A DNA stretch of 32,500 nt from Chloroflexota bacterium (GTDB taxonomy: Bacteria; Chloroflexota; Anaerolineae; Anaerolineales; UBA4823), in the NCBI GenBank assembly GCA_023395675.1, contig JAEWYL010000089.1, positions 1 to 32,500 of the forward strand, read 5' to 3'. A program made the position numbers and the translations under genes. Shown here piece after piece: positions 1 through 9,325 of the stretch; position 1 is the stretch's first letter, and every line of letters starts with the position of its first letter. The notes under the pieces are model-generated. The model saw only the letters and a program-made list of their open reading frames with translations, was not told the DNA's origin and did no database searches.

Positions 1-44
1 AGGCCATGATTTCCCGGTATAAATTCGTATTTTCGGCCCGTTCG

Positions 45-53
45 TGCTATACT
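45..53 (+). promoter_or_regulatory. possible extended -10 promoter element upstream of the repeat protein
   Basis: TGC followed by TATACT forms an extended -10 element (TGnTATACT). No convincing -35 box is visible at 17 bases upstream. If used, transcription would begin near base 60 and read through the hairpin at 121-158 before reaching the gene at 225. Confidence 0.3.
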
Positions 54-120
54 TCACCGTTGTTTGAGAGACCTGGCAAGACTCCTTTTGTATGGACATT
101 TGGCCGCCCCTCCAGAAATT

Positions 121-158
121 AAACCCCGCGGCACGCCCCCGCGCGACCGGGGTTTTTT
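121..158 (+). terminator. intrinsic terminator or attenuator upstream of the repeat protein
   Basis: The arms AAACCCCG (121-128) and CGGGGTTT (148-155) are complementary and the second runs into a T tract (153-158). It is either the terminator of a gene to the left of the window or an attenuator in the leader of the gene at 225, since a possible promoter lies between it and the window edge. Confidence 0.5.
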
Positions 159-224
159 CGCTGCAAGGACCGAGGGGAGCCGAGCATCTACTGCCCCCGT
201 GAGGGGAAAGATAGGAGACTGTAC

Positions 225-2759
225 ATGAAATCGAATGCACTGAAAACTACGCCCAGGGGGAAGCCGGCCCGATCAGGGTGGCTGCTCACCCTGGTCACCC
301 TGACTGCGCTGGTGAGCATGCTCGCCGCGCCGGCGGGTGTCCAGGCTCGCGCCCCTCAGGCGGAACTGGAGTGGGCCACCCAGCGCGCGGATGCCCCCAA
401 GATGTTCTATAACATGGGCAACCACAGCTTCCAGGTGGACGAAAACAGGGTCGGGCACGTGGTTTACGGTGGGGATCACCTCTACTACGCGCGCTTAGGC
501 AGCGGCGGGTACCAGGTCACCACCGTGGACGAAGACCAGGCTGTGGGCCAGTTCGCCTCTCTGGCGCTGGACCAGCAGAACCGCCCGCACATCAGCTATT
601 ATGACGCCTACAACGGGAACCTGAAATACGCGTATTTCAACGGGACCCAGTGGTTCACCACCGTGGTAGACACCGCCCCGGTCGTGAACGAGGCGGAAGC
701 CATGCTGCCTTCGGAGATTGACGTCCGGGCCGACCGGCGCCCCGGCTTCGATCCGGCTTTCCAGCCCGAGGGCCTGGAGAGCACCGAGCAGTCCGTCCAG
801 GACCATAAGGGCGGGGTCGGGATGTACTCGTCCATCACCATTGACAGCCAGAACCGCCCGCATATCAGCTACTACGACGCGGTCAACCGGAACCTGAAGT
901 ACGCCTTCCTGGATACCCGCACGAACCCGGCCACCTGGGTGGTGGACACCGTGAACCGGGGCTTCCTGGGCAACGATTACGGCACCTGGACCTCCATCGT
1001 CACGCTGGACGTCGGCAACCAGACCGTGCCGTTAATCAGCTTCATGGACGAGACCCTGGATGACCTCAAGTTCATCACCGGCAAGGTCGGCGATTGGGAG
1101 GAAGTCGAGACCGTAGACGGCGGCGACATCAAGGGCGGCTATACCTCTATCGCTCTGGATAACGACAATAATATCTATATCAGCTACTACGCCTGCGGCG
1201 AGCGCACCAGCGATACCAACTTCACCTGCAGCAAGGGCGATCTTAAATTCGCCCGGCGCAAGGCAGGACAGTGGACGACTGCGGTGGTGCACAGCCGGGA
1301 CAATATCGGCGGCTGGACCTCGCTGGCGATTGACGAAGAAAACCACGCCCATATCAGCTATTACAGCTTCACCGAAATGGACCTGTGGTACGCCTACTCC
1401 GAAGGCGGTGTTTCGGCCGGCGGGCAGGTCAGCGGGGTCAAGTGGAATACCTCGCGCCTCGCCTCGAACGGCGACGTCGGGCGCTACACCTCCATCTCCA
1501 CTTTCATAGACAGTGAGGAAGATATCTATCCTCACATCACCTACCTGGATCTGGATGCCGGGAAGCTGGTGGAGACCTACCGGGCGATTGACCCCAACGA
1601 TAAAAAAGAGAAATGGTTCTTCCGTGACATCGACCGCATGGCGGACGTCGGCTACTCCACCTCGATCGAGTATAAGTCCAACGGCGCCCCACTCATCAGC
1701 TACTTCGATAACGCCACCAAGGACCTGAAGCTGACCAAGCTGGAGAACAGCCAGTGGATGGAGCCGATGACCCTGGCATCGGCCGGCACGATGGGGTGGG
1801 ACACCTCGTTGAAGATCACCCGCCAGGATCACGCGCGCATCGCCCACTACGACGCCACGAAGGGCAACCTGATGTACACCCTCTTCGACGGCTCTCAGTG
1901 GAGAAGCTATCCGATCACCAGCGTCGGCGATGTCGGGCGCTACCCCTCCCTGGCCCTGAATGCGGTGGATGTCCCCCGTATCAGCTACTATGACGCCACC
2001 GCCGGCGACCTGATGCTGGCCTCCTGGAGCCTCAGCGCCGGGCGCTGGGTGACCGAGACCGTGGACACGGGCGGCGATACGAACACGATTTCGTACAACG
2101 TCGGCCAGTTCACCTCCATGCAGGTGGACAGCCGGGATATCCCTCACATCAGCTACTTCGACGTCACCCGCGGCGCGCTGCGCTACTCCACCTGGGACAC
2201 TACCCTTGGACGTTGGGTCAACCAGGTGGTGGAGGACGATACGGATGACGTGAACCCCTCGGTCATGGGGCAGTACTCCTCCCTGGCTCTCGACTCCAGC
2301 GGCGTTCCGCACATCAGTTACTACGAATGTGGGGTGGTGCGCGAGAGCGGCTGCGATAAGGGCGACCTGAAGCACGCCTGGAGGGTGTGGAACGGGTCGC
2401 AGTACGTCTGGGAGAGCGAGACGGTGGATACCGGCGACGATTCGCAGGGGCTGGTGGACGTCGGCCTGTACAGCTCCTTCGTGATTGAAGGCAGCCGGAT
2501 GTACGTCAGCTACTACGACGCCACCAACCAGGACCTGAAAGTGGCCTTCCACGACGGCTCGGGTTGGAAGATCTACACCGTGGACAGCGCCGGGGACGTC
2601 GGGCGCTACGCGGCGATCACCCTCGACCCGAGCGGCAACCCGCATATCAGCTACTACGACGCCACCAACGGCGACCTGAAGCTGGCTTCGGCCCGGGTGC
2701 TCTCCACCGAAATCCCGCCGGATGCCCAGCTCTACTACATCCCGCTGCTTGGGAAATAG
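225..2759 (+). CDS. secreted HISYYDA-repeat protein, probable beta-propeller-like fold
   Basis: This 844-residue protein has a basic N-terminus and a hydrophobic signal segment (about residues 19-40, cleavage probably after VQA). The rest is built from about 13 degenerate repeats of roughly 45-75 residues, each centred on a motif like HISYYDATNGDLKYA and preceded by a GxYxSIALDSxxxPH segment. The repeat suggests stacked beta-sheets such as a propeller; I infer this and recognise no enzyme motif. Repeats 4 and 11 carry Cys-containing loops. The protein ends in YYIPLLGK, resembling the short hydrophobic tails (YLPLV type) I recall on many secreted Chloroflexota proteins, perhaps a sorting signal. 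The ATG at 225 follows AGGAG (213-217) at 7 bases. A convergent terminator cluster follows. Function unknown; surface binding is a guess. Confidence 0.85.
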   Translation: MKSNALKTTPRGKPARSGWLLTLVTLTALVSMLAAPAGVQARAPQAELEWATQRADAPKMFYNMGNHSFQVDENRVGHVVYGGDHLYYARLGSGGYQVTTVDEDQAVGQFASLALDQQNRPHISYYDAYNGNLKYAYFNGTQWFTTVVDTAPVVNEAEAMLPSEIDVRADRRPGFDPAFQPEGLESTEQSVQDHKGGVGMYSSITIDSQNRPHISYYDAVNRNLKYAFLDTRTNPATWVVDTVNRGFLGNDYGTWTSIVTLDVGNQTVPLISFMDETLDDLKFITGKVGDWEEVETVDGGDIKGGYTSIALDNDNNIYISYYACGERTSDTNFTCSKGDLKFARRKAGQWTTAVVHSRDNIGGWTSLAIDEENHAHISYYSFTEMDLWYAYSEGGVSAGGQVSGVKWNTSRLASNGDVGRYTSISTFIDSEEDIYPHITYLDLDAGKLVETYRAIDPNDKKEKWFFRDIDRMADVGYSTSIEYKSNGAPLISYFDNATKDLKLTKLENSQWMEPMTLASAGTMGWDTSLKITRQDHARIAHYDATKGNLMYTLFDGSQWRSYPITSVGDVGRYPSLALNAVDVPRISYYDATAGDLMLASWSLSAGRWVTETVDTGGDTNTISYNVGQFTSMQVDSRDIPHISYFDVTRGALRYSTWDTTLGRWVNQVVEDDTDDVNPSVMGQYSSLALDSSGVPHISYYECGVVRESGCDKGDLKHAWRVWNGSQYVWESETVDTGDDSQGLVDVGLYSSFVIEGSRMYVSYYDATNQDLKVAFHDGSGWKIYTVDSAGDVGRYAAITLDPSGNPHISYYDATNGDLKLASARVLSTEIPPDAQLYYIPLLGK

Positions 2760-2776
2760 GTCTCTGAGAACTACCA

Positions 2777-2817
2777 GGGGCGTGTGCAGGGAGGGTTAGC
2801 TTCCCTGCACACGCCCC
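2777..2817. terminator. 16-bp perfect hairpin after the repeat protein
   Basis: Arms 2777-2792 and 2802-2817 are perfectly complementary over 16 bp with a 9-base loop. It starts 17 bases after the stop codon. There is no T tract on the plus side, so it may work as a 3'-end stabiliser or a non-canonical terminator. Confidence 0.6.
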
Positions 2818-2829
2818 AGCTAAGTAGAT

Positions 2830-2847
2830 GGCTGTTCCAAAACAGCC
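2830..2847. repeat. 7-bp hairpin in the convergent intergenic region
   Basis: GGCTGTT (2830-2836) pairs with AACAGCC (2841-2847) across a CCAA loop. It is the middle member of three consecutive hairpins between the convergent genes. Confidence 0.5.
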
Positions 2848-2848
2848 A

Positions 2849-2936
2849 CCCGATAGGTGATCAGTCCAAAAAATGAGGTCGAGCGCAGCTCGACCTCATT
2901 TTTTGGACTGATCTTTTCTTTCTGGAGCCTATCGGG
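2849..2936. terminator. nested 26-bp palindrome, probable bidirectional terminator
   Basis: Arms 2859-2884 and 2888-2913 are perfectly complementary over 26 bp with a 3-base loop. They contain A6 on the left and T6 on the right, so each strand has a GC-rich stem followed by a T tract. Outer arms CCCGATAGG (2849-2857) and CCTATCGGG (2928-2936) bracket it. The site lies between two convergent stop codons (2759 and 2947), as expected of a bidirectional terminator. The perfect match and nested arms also resemble a small palindromic repeat element. Confidence 0.7.
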
Positions 2937-2946
2937 GGAAACCGGT

Positions 2947-5900
2947 TTATGGGTTGATGGCGAACAGGGACCCGGCGCTGCTGCCCTGCACTTCGGGGAA
3001 GTAGAACTGCCAGGCGCGGGCCGGTATGACGTTGTACGCGCCGGGCTGGAGCAGGACCAGGGTGTAAGTCAGCTCGTAAACGCCGGCAGGCGCGAAACCG
3101 GCCGCCCAGGCGATATGGTCATCGTAGATCTGGGGCCGGTCGAACAGCCACCAGCCCCAGCCCTCCGCGAACGGGTTGGCGGGCTCGAACAGCCCGGGCT
3201 CCTCCGGAGCGGCTTCATCTACCGGCAGGCCCTGGGTGGGGTCGCCCTGCTGGCTGGTCTTGAGGCTCAGGTCCAGGATCTCGGCGCCGGCGGGGATCCA
3301 GTCTTCCACCACCAGATGGTACATATCCTCCGGCAGGGTGAGAGTGAGGCGTACCTGCACCCGCTCACCGGCCCGGCCTTCGCTCAGGGCCTCGCTTCGA
3401 GGCTGGCCCTCCGGCGTGTAGCGGCGCTCCAGGCTCAGGCCGCGGTTTATGGGTGCGGCTGCCTGGACGGGCAGGGCCACCTGCAGGCCGGCCGTGTAAT
3501 ACAGGCGGCCTGCGCCCGGCCCGCGCTCGATGCTGAGAAGATTGGGGTAATCGGGATACAGGCCCGAGAGCGGGGCAGAGGCGGTCACCGGGTTGAGCAG
3601 GGTGGCGCTCGCCTGGCCCTGCGCCAGTCCGGCTTCGTTCAAGGAGGCCGCGAAGGCGTACTCGCCGCCCAGCTCGCCGGTTCCCTGCATGGTCTGCACC
3701 AGCGCCAGGACGGACCAGGCGGTGCTGTAGGTGGAGTCCCACATCCCGCCCGCGCCGCGGTGCGCGGTCAGGTAGCGCACCGCGTCTGCCAGCAGGGTAG
3801 AGGCCGGGTCTTCACGCGCCAGGGCGTAGACCACGATGGCGGTGGCGGTCACCGGCGAAACCATATTCTGTATAGCAGAACCGGACTCCCAGTGCGCGCC
3901 GGTGGCGGAGCGCAGCGCGCCGGCCTGCAGGTCCGAGAGCAGCGTATCCGCCGCAGTGGCTCCCCCGGAGTCCGGGCCGGCGGACCGCAGCGCCAGGGCC
4001 AGGAAGGCCTGGGCCCAGGGGCTGAGCCTGCCCCGGGCCTCGAACAGCTCCAGGGCAAGCTGCGGCTGGGAGGCGCCGGCCTCCGCCAGCGCGAACAGCT
4101 CGAAGGCCAGGCGGTCCAACTGCCAGTCTTCCTGGAGCATTTCCACCCCCGGAAGCGCGGCGCGGATGAACTCCACCGCGCGTAAAAGCCGCTCCTCCTC
4201 GAAATTGACGCCTGCCTCCGCGGCCCGGGTGAGGCCGAAGAGCACGTAGGCGCTCAGGTAAGGGTCGCTCTCATCGCCGGCCCACCAGCCCCAGCCGCCG
4301 TCTTCATTCTGCCGCGCAGCCAGCCGCCCGAGACCTTCGTCCAGGGTGCGCTCCAGCCTGCGCTGCAGGTCCGCCGCCTCGATGCCCAGCCCCTGCAGGG
4401 CCCGGTAGGCCTCCAGGTTCGGCAGGAAGCGGGAGAGAGTCTGTTCGGTGCACTCGTAGGGATAGTGCTCGAGAGCCTCCAGAGAGGAGAGCAGGGAGGC
4501 TGCCAGCGAGGGGGCCAGTTCGATCTGCAGTTCGCCGGAGGCCGCGCCCTGCCGGGCGAGGCGCGGCAGGCTGACCAGCTCCTGGACCTGCAGCTGCTCC
4601 GCGCTCAGGAATCCGGAGGTGCGGAAGGTTTGGGGGGCGGTAAACTGGAGCACGGGCAGGCGTCCCAGGGCCGGGCGCGCCGCATCCTGGAGATCCCCGG
4701 AGACCGCCGAGAAGACGAGATCCACGTAGTCCACCGCTTCTACGGTGCCCCACCACTCGACCCGCGTCCGCCCGCCGGCGGGAATGCTGCCCGGCACCTG
4801 CAGACCGGCAGGGTTGTCGGGGGTGAAGCCGCCTGCAGACAGGGAGACCTGCACCTGCAGTTCCTCCGCGGTGTTATTCTGCACCACCGCAGCCACCAGG
4901 ACGTGATCGCCCTGCACGAAAAAGCGCGGCGTCACCGGGCGCACCAGCAGGTCTTTCGTGGTCACGAGGTCGAGCTGCGCCTGCCCGACGCGCGTATCGG
5001 CGCTCAGGCCGCGCACCTCCACCTGCCAGGTGGTGAGGCTGTCGGGGATGGGGACGGTCACGCGGGCCCTCCCGTCCGCATCCGTCACCAGTCTCGCCTC
5101 CCAGAAGGCGGTATCGGGGAACTCCTCGCGCACGACGGGGATGGAAAATTCGCCCCCACCGCCGCCGCCCATGCCGGGCGGGGAGTGAAGGTCACGGTAG
5201 CCGTAAGCGGCCAGGCTCAGCCCGGTGCGCACGCCCAGGGGCTGTGGGCCGTAGAAGGCTGGCAGGATATCGGGGGCGTTGGGGTCGGCCAGCGCCAGGA
5301 CGGCCCGGTCCACCACCGAGAAGGAGAACTCGCCCTCCACGGGCTCCCCTGCTGCGTCCGTGACCTGCAGGTCGAAAGTGACTTCATCGCCCGGGCCGGT
5401 CCGCAAGGTGCTGGCCTGCAGGTCCAGGTTCAGACTCAGGGCCGTGGTTTCCACCGGGAGCTCCAGGTAGCCCTGGCGGAAGTCCGGCCTGCCGCCCTCC
5501 CAGGGTTTGAGCAGGGTCACGGAGAGATAGACGTTCGGGGCGTCTCCCTCCTCGATGGGCAGGCTGAGGCTGCTGCCGGTTGCATCAATGCTGACGGTGC
5601 GGTAGCGCAGCACTGCGCCGCGCTCCACCGTGACCAGCGCCTGGGCAGCGACCCCCAGCGGGTTCGGGATGAAGATCTCAGCTGTCTCGCCAGGCGCGTA
5701 CCCCTCCCGGTCGGCAGTCAGGCGCAGGCGCTGGTTGGGGATGGCGGGCCAGACAACCTGTCCCGGGCCGCCGATCCAGAGCAGGACCTCGGTGCGCGGC
5801 CCGGGCTCCGCCGGCGCTCCATCCTGCAGGCCGTACACAGCCACCTGGTACACGCCGGGCTGGGACGGGACGAAGCTGATACGGGCGTGGCCTTCGGCGT

Positions 5901-8900
5901 TCGTGCTGAAATCGGTGCTGCCCTCCGGCGTATACTGCGGGACAAAACTGGGCCCGAACTCTGCCCGGCCGGATTCGTCCTCCACCCATTCGACCTTGCT
6001 GAACTCGGCCCTCAGGGCGCGCTCGCCCGCCGGCTGCGACTGCCAGTCCACCACCTGCACGTCCAGCCCGCTGGGCTCCCCGGCCCGCCCGGACCAGGCC
6101 TCCGGGTGCAGCCCGACGTGATATTCCCCCGGGTTAAGAATGACGGAGGCGCGGGCGCTGACCGGCTGGCCGCTCTCGTCGGCGGCGGTGACCTCCAGCG
6201 TGAGGCGTCTTCTTCCTGCCGGCGCATCCTGCTCCGGCAGCGGGGGCAGTTCGATGGCGATGGATCCGTCCGGGGCGGTCTCTGCCTCGCCCTCCTGGAT
6301 GAACTGGCCCAGCCCGGGGTCGAGCGGCGGGAAACGGAAAGCGGCCAGCCAGCTCGTGTCCTCGACGCTCACCTGGAAGCCGGGCAGGAAGAAATGTTCC
6401 GGGGCGGAGTACAGGGCCCAGCGCAGCGGCAGGTTGCCGGCGGGAGCGTCGAAGAAGTAGCGCGCCTCCACCCCGGCGGTCAGGCTTTCCCCGGAGAGCG
6501 CCTGCTCTACCGGGAAGGACACCTGCAGGTCAATCTCGGGCTTGCGGTATTCGGCCACTTTGAGCTGGATGCTATCTGAGAAATCGCCATCCAGGGGGGC
6601 GAGGCGGTATTCGCCCGGCTGCGCTTCGGCTGAAAGCGTGTATTCCCCGTGGCCGGTTCCAAACGCGGACAGGGGCAGGTCGAAGCGAGCCACCTCCTGG
6701 CCGTTCCCGTCGTACAGGATCAGGGGATAGCTGCTCAGGTCCGGCAGGGTGTAGCGCCCGTTAAATGCCTGGCGCACCGCCGCCCGGAAATAGATCGTCT
6801 GCCCCGGGCGGTAGATCGGGCGGTCGCTGTACAGGTAGGCCTTGATCCCGGGTCCGGCGTCGCCGGCCGGGATGCCAAAATCCCAGCTTGTGATCCCATT
6901 GCTCCAGGTCGAAAGGGCCAGGCTGAAGCCGGGCTCGCCGGGCTGGCCGGTCACGGCGAAAAAGGTCTGGTAAGGATCGGTCTGCGCAGGGATGGAGGCC
7001 TGGAACACCCCCTGGTCGTCGGTCTGCCCGCTGGCCAGGCTGCTGCCGTCCTCGGTGTAGAGGGCAACGGGGACGCCCGCTGCCGGCTGCCCGGTCTGCA
7101 GATCCACCGCCCAGACCAGCGCATCGGCGGCGCCGATCTTAAAGGTCAGGTGCAGGTCGCTCACTACCAGCAGGTATGGACCGGGCTGGATGTTCTGGAA
7201 GGGGGTTTCGAAGCGCAGCAGGTACAGCCCGGGCGCCAGCGGACCCCCGCCCGGGTCTAGGGGGAGCTCCACCGTCTGGATGCGGTCGGCGGCGAGGGAG
7301 AGAGGCTGGATCCAGCGGGTGGGGCTGTCGGGCATATAGACGCTGCGCAGCTCGTAGCTGTCCGGCCCGAACAGGCGCAGAAAGTCGCCCAGGGGCACGC
7401 TCCCGATGGACAGGCCCACCTCTTCCAGGTTCGAGGCCTGCACAGGCAGGGCGGTGTCTCTGCCGGTCAGGTAAAACAGGTCCGAAAAACTGCTGAAAAA
7501 CAGGCTCGGCTCCAGCGGCGAGGTCGTAAAGTTCAGGATAAACTCGCTCCCCAGCGGCGCCCCCCACACATCTGCCAGGTCGGGAGAGATACGCAGGCTA
7601 TAGCCGGTGGAGGGGTCGAAATCGCCTGTCACCACCAGGGCGGAAATGTACTCGTTCCAATAGGTGCTGAGATTCGGCACCTCGGGCGTGAGGGTGAGAT
7701 ACTGCTCGTGCCCCTCGAGAGGCAGAGGCGCGTTGAAATGGATCTGCAGCCCCCCGTGCTGGGCTTTGATCCCGCCTTCGGCAGGGTTGGAGCCGGTCAC
7801 CCGCAGCGAGGGGTAGGTATGGAAACCGGCGTCCACCGAGCTGCCGAGCTCCGTCCCACCGGAAGCGCGGGCGGAACCGTTGAGCAGCAGCCGGTAGAGG
7901 CTGTCCCGGGAGAGCAGCTCGTTTGGGTTAAAAGTCAGGACGGTGAAGTCCTCATTCCAGGAGAACTGTCCCGGGGTGGAACTGCCCGCCGCGTCTACCA
8001 GCGAGAAATGCGCCTCCACGCTGGTGGGGTCCATCGGCTGGTTGAAGGTGAGGGTGAAGTCCGTATCCAGGCGCACGGAGGACTGGGCGCTGTCGGGCGC
8101 CACGCTGAGCACGCGCGGGTTCGCCGTGTTGAACGACCAGCTCTCCGTCTCCACCAGCAGCGGGCTGCCGCCGGCCCCCTTCAGCTCCGGATTGAGGCTC
8201 ACGGTGTAGGTTTTCCCTCCCTGCAGGGCCGGGTCGGGATAGTAGATGTAGGTGCTGGTATTCAGCCATTCGCCCTGCCCGCCCGCCTCCGGCTGGCCTT
8301 CCACCTGCAGGGTAAAGGCGGCCGGCAGGCCGGCAGGGTCCGCGCCGAGGGCCACCACCGGGCGGTTGAACGCGGCAACCACGGCGGAGGTCGGGTCGAT
8401 CCCATGCCCGCCGGGTTCGGGCAGCGCCTGGGCCAGGCGCAGATAGCCGGTGGTCTGGTAGGTGAGGCTCAGGGGCTGGGTCAGGCTGAGCCCGCCCTGC
8501 GAGCGGGCGGTTTCCGCCAGGCTGATGCCCACCTGGCTTTCAGGCTGCAGGGGGGAGCCCGGGCGGAAGCTGAGCGTGGCGTCGTCCGCCCATTCGAACG
8601 TCCCCGCGCCCCCGGGCTGGACGGAAAGGGCCTCTTCTACGCTCTCGCGCTGCATGGGCTGGTTGAAGAACAGGGTGACTTCCCCGTCCAGGGGCAGCTC
8701 CGCGCCCGGGGGCGGGCTGCTCTCCACCAGGGCGGGAGGGAGCGGCTGAGGGGTTGGCGTCGGCAGCGCGGGCGGGGCGGTGGGCCCGGAGGTGGGCGCC
8801 GGGGTCCCCTGGGGGGTCTGTTTCTCTCGTTCGAACAACCCCGGCAGCGAACAGGCCAGGGAGAGGATCAGCAGCAGGTTGCAGATCAGCAGCAGGGAGA

Positions 8901-8940
8901 ACCTGCGCTGCCGGGACTTGCGGGGGAACCGGGTCGTCAT
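2947..8940 (-). CDS. alpha-2-macroglobulin-like lipoprotein with thioester motif
   Basis: The 1997-residue product starts at the ATG at 8940, preceded by AGGAG; the frame stays open further upstream but that part reads as non-coding. The N-terminus (MTTRFPRK, hydrophobic stretch, LSLACS) is a lipoprotein signal, followed by a Pro/Thr-rich linker. Three bacterial Ig-like segments (SbsA/Big_5 type, FNQPM motifs) come next, then macroglobulin domains and a glycine run after Met1257 that could be the bait region. The thioester motif is Cys1497-Thr-Glu-Gln1500 (CTEQ), followed by a helical domain with GGWGWW and a C-terminal receptor-like domain. Family members trap attacking proteases by covalent thioester linkage. 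In proteobacteria the thioester type often sits beside pbpC; here it does not, and it faces the vanW-type gene divergently. The role in protease defence is inferred. Confidence 0.92.
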   Translation of the reverse strand: MTTRFPRKSRQRRFSLLLICNLLLILSLACSLPGLFEREKQTPQGTPAPTSGPTAPPALPTPTPQPLPPALVESSPPPGAELPLDGEVTLFFNQPMQRESVEEALSVQPGGAGTFEWADDATLSFRPGSPLQPESQVGISLAETARSQGGLSLTQPLSLTYQTTGYLRLAQALPEPGGHGIDPTSAVVAAFNRPVVALGADPAGLPAAFTLQVEGQPEAGGQGEWLNTSTYIYYPDPALQGGKTYTVSLNPELKGAGGSPLLVETESWSFNTANPRVLSVAPDSAQSSVRLDTDFTLTFNQPMDPTSVEAHFSLVDAAGSSTPGQFSWNEDFTVLTFNPNELLSRDSLYRLLLNGSARASGGTELGSSVDAGFHTYPSLRVTGSNPAEGGIKAQHGGLQIHFNAPLPLEGHEQYLTLTPEVPNLSTYWNEYISALVVTGDFDPSTGYSLRISPDLADVWGAPLGSEFILNFTTSPLEPSLFFSSFSDLFYLTGRDTALPVQASNLEEVGLSIGSVPLGDFLRLFGPDSYELRSVYMPDSPTRWIQPLSLAADRIQTVELPLDPGGGPLAPGLYLLRFETPFQNIQPGPYLLVVSDLHLTFKIGAADALVWAVDLQTGQPAAGVPVALYTEDGSSLASGQTDDQGVFQASIPAQTDPYQTFFAVTGQPGEPGFSLALSTWSNGITSWDFGIPAGDAGPGIKAYLYSDRPIYRPGQTIYFRAAVRQAFNGRYTLPDLSSYPLILYDGNGQEVARFDLPLSAFGTGHGEYTLSAEAQPGEYRLAPLDGDFSDSIQLKVAEYRKPEIDLQVSFPVEQALSGESLTAGVEARYFFDAPAGNLPLRWALYSAPEHFFLPGFQVSVEDTSWLAAFRFPPLDPGLGQFIQEGEAETAPDGSIAIELPPLPEQDAPAGRRRLTLEVTAADESGQPVSARASVILNPGEYHVGLHPEAWSGRAGEPSGLDVQVVDWQSQPAGERALRAEFSKVEWVEDESGRAEFGPSFVPQYTPEGSTDFSTNAEGHARISFVPSQPGVYQVAVYGLQDGAPAEPGPRTEVLLWIGGPGQVVWPAIPNQRLRLTADREGYAPGETAEIFIPNPLGVAAQALVTVERGAVLRYRTVSIDATGSSLSLPIEEGDAPNVYLSVTLLKPWEGGRPDFRQGYLELPVETTALSLNLDLQASTLRTGPGDEVTFDLQVTDAAGEPVEGEFSFSVVDRAVLALADPNAPDILPAFYGPQPLGVRTGLSLAAYGYRDLHSPPGMGGGGGGEFSIPVVREEFPDTAFWEARLVTDADGRARVTVPIPDSLTTWQVEVRGLSADTRVGQAQLDLVTTKDLLVRPVTPRFFVQGDHVLVAAVVQNNTAEELQVQVSLSAGGFTPDNPAGLQVPGSIPAGGRTRVEWWGTVEAVDYVDLVFSAVSGDLQDAARPALGRLPVLQFTAPQTFRTSGFLSAEQLQVQELVSLPRLARQGAASGELQIELAPSLAASLLSSLEALEHYPYECTEQTLSRFLPNLEAYRALQGLGIEAADLQRRLERTLDEGLGRLAARQNEDGGWGWWAGDESDPYLSAYVLFGLTRAAEAGVNFEEERLLRAVEFIRAALPGVEMLQEDWQLDRLAFELFALAEAGASQPQLALELFEARGRLSPWAQAFLALALRSAGPDSGGATAADTLLSDLQAGALRSATGAHWESGSAIQNMVSPVTATAIVVYALAREDPASTLLADAVRYLTAHRGAGGMWDSTYSTAWSVLALVQTMQGTGELGGEYAFAASLNEAGLAQGQASATLLNPVTASAPLSGLYPDYPNLLSIERGPGAGRLYYTAGLQVALPVQAAAPINRGLSLERRYTPEGQPRSEALSEGRAGERVQVRLTLTLPEDMYHLVVEDWIPAGAEILDLSLKTSQQGDPTQGLPVDEAAPEEPGLFEPANPFAEGWGWWLFDRPQIYDDHIAWAAGFAPAGVYELTYTLVLLQPGAYNVIPARAWQFYFPEVQGSSAGSLFAINP

Positions 8941-9069
8941 ACAGAGTCTCCTGTCTGAAAGAGACGAAGCAGGGCGCGCTGCCCGGGCGCATGGTCTTAA
9001 GGGGCGGAAAAGAGCCGGAACGGTCTTGTTTCTGATCGTCGCTTGCGATGGAACCTGTCTGTTAACTGG

Positions 9070-9075
9070 ATTATA
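9070..9075 (-). promoter_or_regulatory. possible -10 box for the macroglobulin gene
   Basis: On the minus strand the bases read TATAAT (within GCAGTATAATCC), about 130 bases upstream of the ATG at 8940. No good -35 box is visible. The divergent 385-base spacer 8941-9325 holds this box, the plus-strand box at 9292-9300, and a weak inverted repeat near 9138-9164; I see no gene in it. Confidence 0.35.
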
Positions 9076-9291
9076 CTGCATCCATTCCGGGGACATCGCT
9101 GCCCATGCCCTGGACGGCTTTCTCGAGAAAAAAAGATTGGGATTAGGGCAACCGCCCATATCCTAATCTTCGAGCCTGGCTTTCGACCTGGGGAAAGCCA
9201 GACCATGCCCTGGGAAGCGCTTAAGGGTAAAAAAGGGGGGCTGGCGCGGTCTGCCGCTCCCCTGGAACAAAGGCCTTCTTTCTGACGTTTT

Positions 9292-9300
9292 TGGTACAAT
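9292..9300 (+). promoter_or_regulatory. extended -10 promoter of the VanW-family gene
   Basis: TGG followed by TACAAT gives an extended -10 (TGnTACAAT) about 26 bases upstream of the ATG at 9326, implying a short leader. The -35 region is poor, as is common with extended -10 promoters. Confidence 0.5.
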
Positions 9301-9325
9301 AAATGCAGCTTTTTAACAGGTGCCT

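Noticed and set aside
1032..2645. A 537-codon minus-strand open frame across the repeat protein
   Set aside because: It has internal repeats (AGVEGxG, VADV) only because it reads the opposite strand of the real HISYYDA repeats; there is no ribosome site.
4465..6579. A 704-codon plus-strand open frame inside the macroglobulin gene
   Set aside because: It is antisense to a clear macroglobulin gene, with low-complexity Gly/Gln/Arg-rich composition typical of GC-rich shadow frames.
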